13,963 nucleotides of DNA from Candidatus Omnitrophota bacterium (GTDB taxonomy: Bacteria > Omnitrophota > Omnitrophia > Omnitrophales > Abzuiibacteriaceae), in assembly GCA_016206995.1 (NCBI GenBank), contig JACQQN010000193.1, forward strand, positions 1 through 13,963, read 5' to 3'. Every line of letters starts with the position of its first letter. Position 1 is the stretch's first letter. Of this stretch, positions 13,196 to 13,963 are shown piece after piece. The notes below the pieces were generated by a model that did no database searches, was not told the DNA's origin, and worked only from the letters and a program-made list of their open reading frames with translations. Made by a program: the position numbers and the translations under genes.

Positions 13196-13963
13196 TCTCT
13201 TTTCAATCGGACCTCTCACGCTCCATAGTTATGGGCTTTTAGTGGCTTTGGGTATTCTCGCTGCTTCTTCTTATTTGACGAGAAATGCATTGCGCGTTGG
13301 GAAATCTCAAGATGAAATGATTGATCTCATTCTCGTGACCACCGTGAGCGGTTTTATCGGTGCCCGTCTCTTGTATGTCATTTACGAGTTTCCTTATTTT
13401 TCGGAGCATCCTTCTGAAATTCTTGCTATCTGGAAAGGTGGCATTATTTTGTACGGAGGCCTTCTGGGAGGGTTCGTTGGATTCTTAGGATTTCTTTCTT
13501 GGAAGAAGTGGCCCATTCTAAAAACCCTGGATCTTTTTACACCAGCGATGGCACTTGCACATGGTTTTGGCCGCATCGGTTGCTTTTTAAATGGCTGTTG
13601 CTACGGGAAAGAAACGTTGTGCCCATTAGGAGTGGTTTTCCCGTTTTCACAATCAGCGCTTCACCCAACGCAGCTTTACGAAGCAGTTTTTTGTTTTGGA
13701 CTTTTCGTTTTTCTTGCGGTTTTATATCGGAAACATCGCGAACAAGCAGGTTTGACAAGCTTTCTTTACTTTGTTATTTATTCCATGGGACGTTTTGTGA
13801 TTGAATTTTTAAGAAACGACATGGACCGCCTTGCATTTGGTTTGACGCTTGCTCAGTGGATGAGCATTGGGATTTTTTCAGGTGCTGTCATCATTTTTAT
13901 TATTCTCTCTTTCAAAAAGGGGACAGGTTTTTTACTCTCCGCTAAAAATCGCGGCGAGACCCG
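13185..13963 (+). CDS. lgt: Phosphatidylglycerol--prolipoprotein diacylglyceryl transferase, 3' end missing
   Basis: Lgt transfers diacylglycerol from phosphatidylglycerol to the lipobox Cys, the step before LspA. The frame is open for 259 codons and runs off the window. It begins MHPNLFSIGPLTLHSYGLL, with the essential Tyr at Y16 (Y26 in E. coli), then has multiple membrane helices. The Lgt signature is HGFGRIGCFLNGCCYG (126-141), keeping R130, N136 and G141 but with Cys at the positions of E. coli N146 and E151. R203 and E207 in GRFVIEFLRND match E. coli R239 and E243. The last helix ends near residue 243, so the protein is nearly complete; the remaining frame (KKGTGFLLSAKNRGET) is encoded by a repeat-like sequence rather than family sequence. 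The ATG at 13185 lies inside the lspA 3' end. Confidence 0.94.
   Translation, partial: MHPNLFSIGPLTLHSYGLLVALGILAASSYLTRNALRVGKSQDEMIDLILVTTVSGFIGARLLYVIYEFPYFSEHPSEILAIWKGGIILYGGLLGGFVGFLGFLSWKKWPILKTLDLFTPAMALAHGFGRIGCFLNGCCYGKETLCPLGVVFPFSQSALHPTQLYEAVFCFGLFVFLAVLYRKHREQAGLTSFLYFVIYSMGRFVIEFLRNDMDRLAFGLTLAQWMSIGIFSGAVIIFIILSFKKGTGFLLSAKNRGET
13914..13963. repeat. Second GGGGACAGGT repeat copy, cut by window end
   Basis: AGGGGACAGGT (13918-13928) is identical to the arm core of the inverted repeat at 3555-3565. It is followed by a T-run and by a potential hairpin: CCGC (13939-13942) and GCGG (13950-13954 region) around an A-rich loop, extendable with TCT/AGA after a bulge. The opposite arm, if present, would lie past the window end. 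It is read through in the lgt frame. Identification as the start of a larger REP-like palindrome is inference. Confidence 0.5.

Overview
The window reads as ordinary chromosomal DNA of a moderately AT-rich bacterium, with every gene on the + strand, tight packing and frequent short overlaps. The mix is a GldF/GldG/DUF4340-type ABC exporter cluster, a yggS-proC-yggT-yggU-PNP-ileS housekeeping run, GAF-linked histidine kinase and HD-GYP signalling genes, and a DksA/TraR-like gene followed by lspA and lgt. It suggests a poorly cultivated, PVC-like or deltaproteobacterial-like lineage such as Omnitrophota. That placement is inference from gene content only; no rRNA or tRNA gene is present to anchor it.

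Layout: (1) 1-2764, the 3' end of an ABC-2 permease, a GldG-like protein and a DUF4340 protein, probably one operon with its ATPase gene upstream of the window. (2) 2865-8640, yggS, proC, yggT, yggU (DUF167), a trimeric-type purine nucleoside phosphorylase and ileS. A promoter with almost no leader precedes yggS, and a 45-bp perfect inverted repeat lies across the yggS/proC junction. (3) 8755-12195, a signalling island: a membrane GAF histidine kinase, a stand-alone receiver and a GAF-HD-GYP phosphodiesterase. Each has its own candidate extended -10 promoter, and two of these share a nearly identical 16-base element. (4) 12265-13963, a DksA/TraR-type zinc-finger protein behind a near-consensus promoter, then lspA and lgt (cut by the window end) overlapping by 11 bp for lipoprotein maturation.

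The backbone order yggS - yggT - ileS - DksA/TraR-like - lspA matches the Bacillus subtilis ylmE-ylmG-ileS-ylyA-lspA order. The signalling trio occupies the ileS/TraR-like junction. No CRISPR array, transposase, phage gene or complete undescribed system is visible. The least explained items are the GGGGACAGGT repeat, found at the 3' ends of two genes, and the shared promoter element and likely cooperation of the signalling trio.
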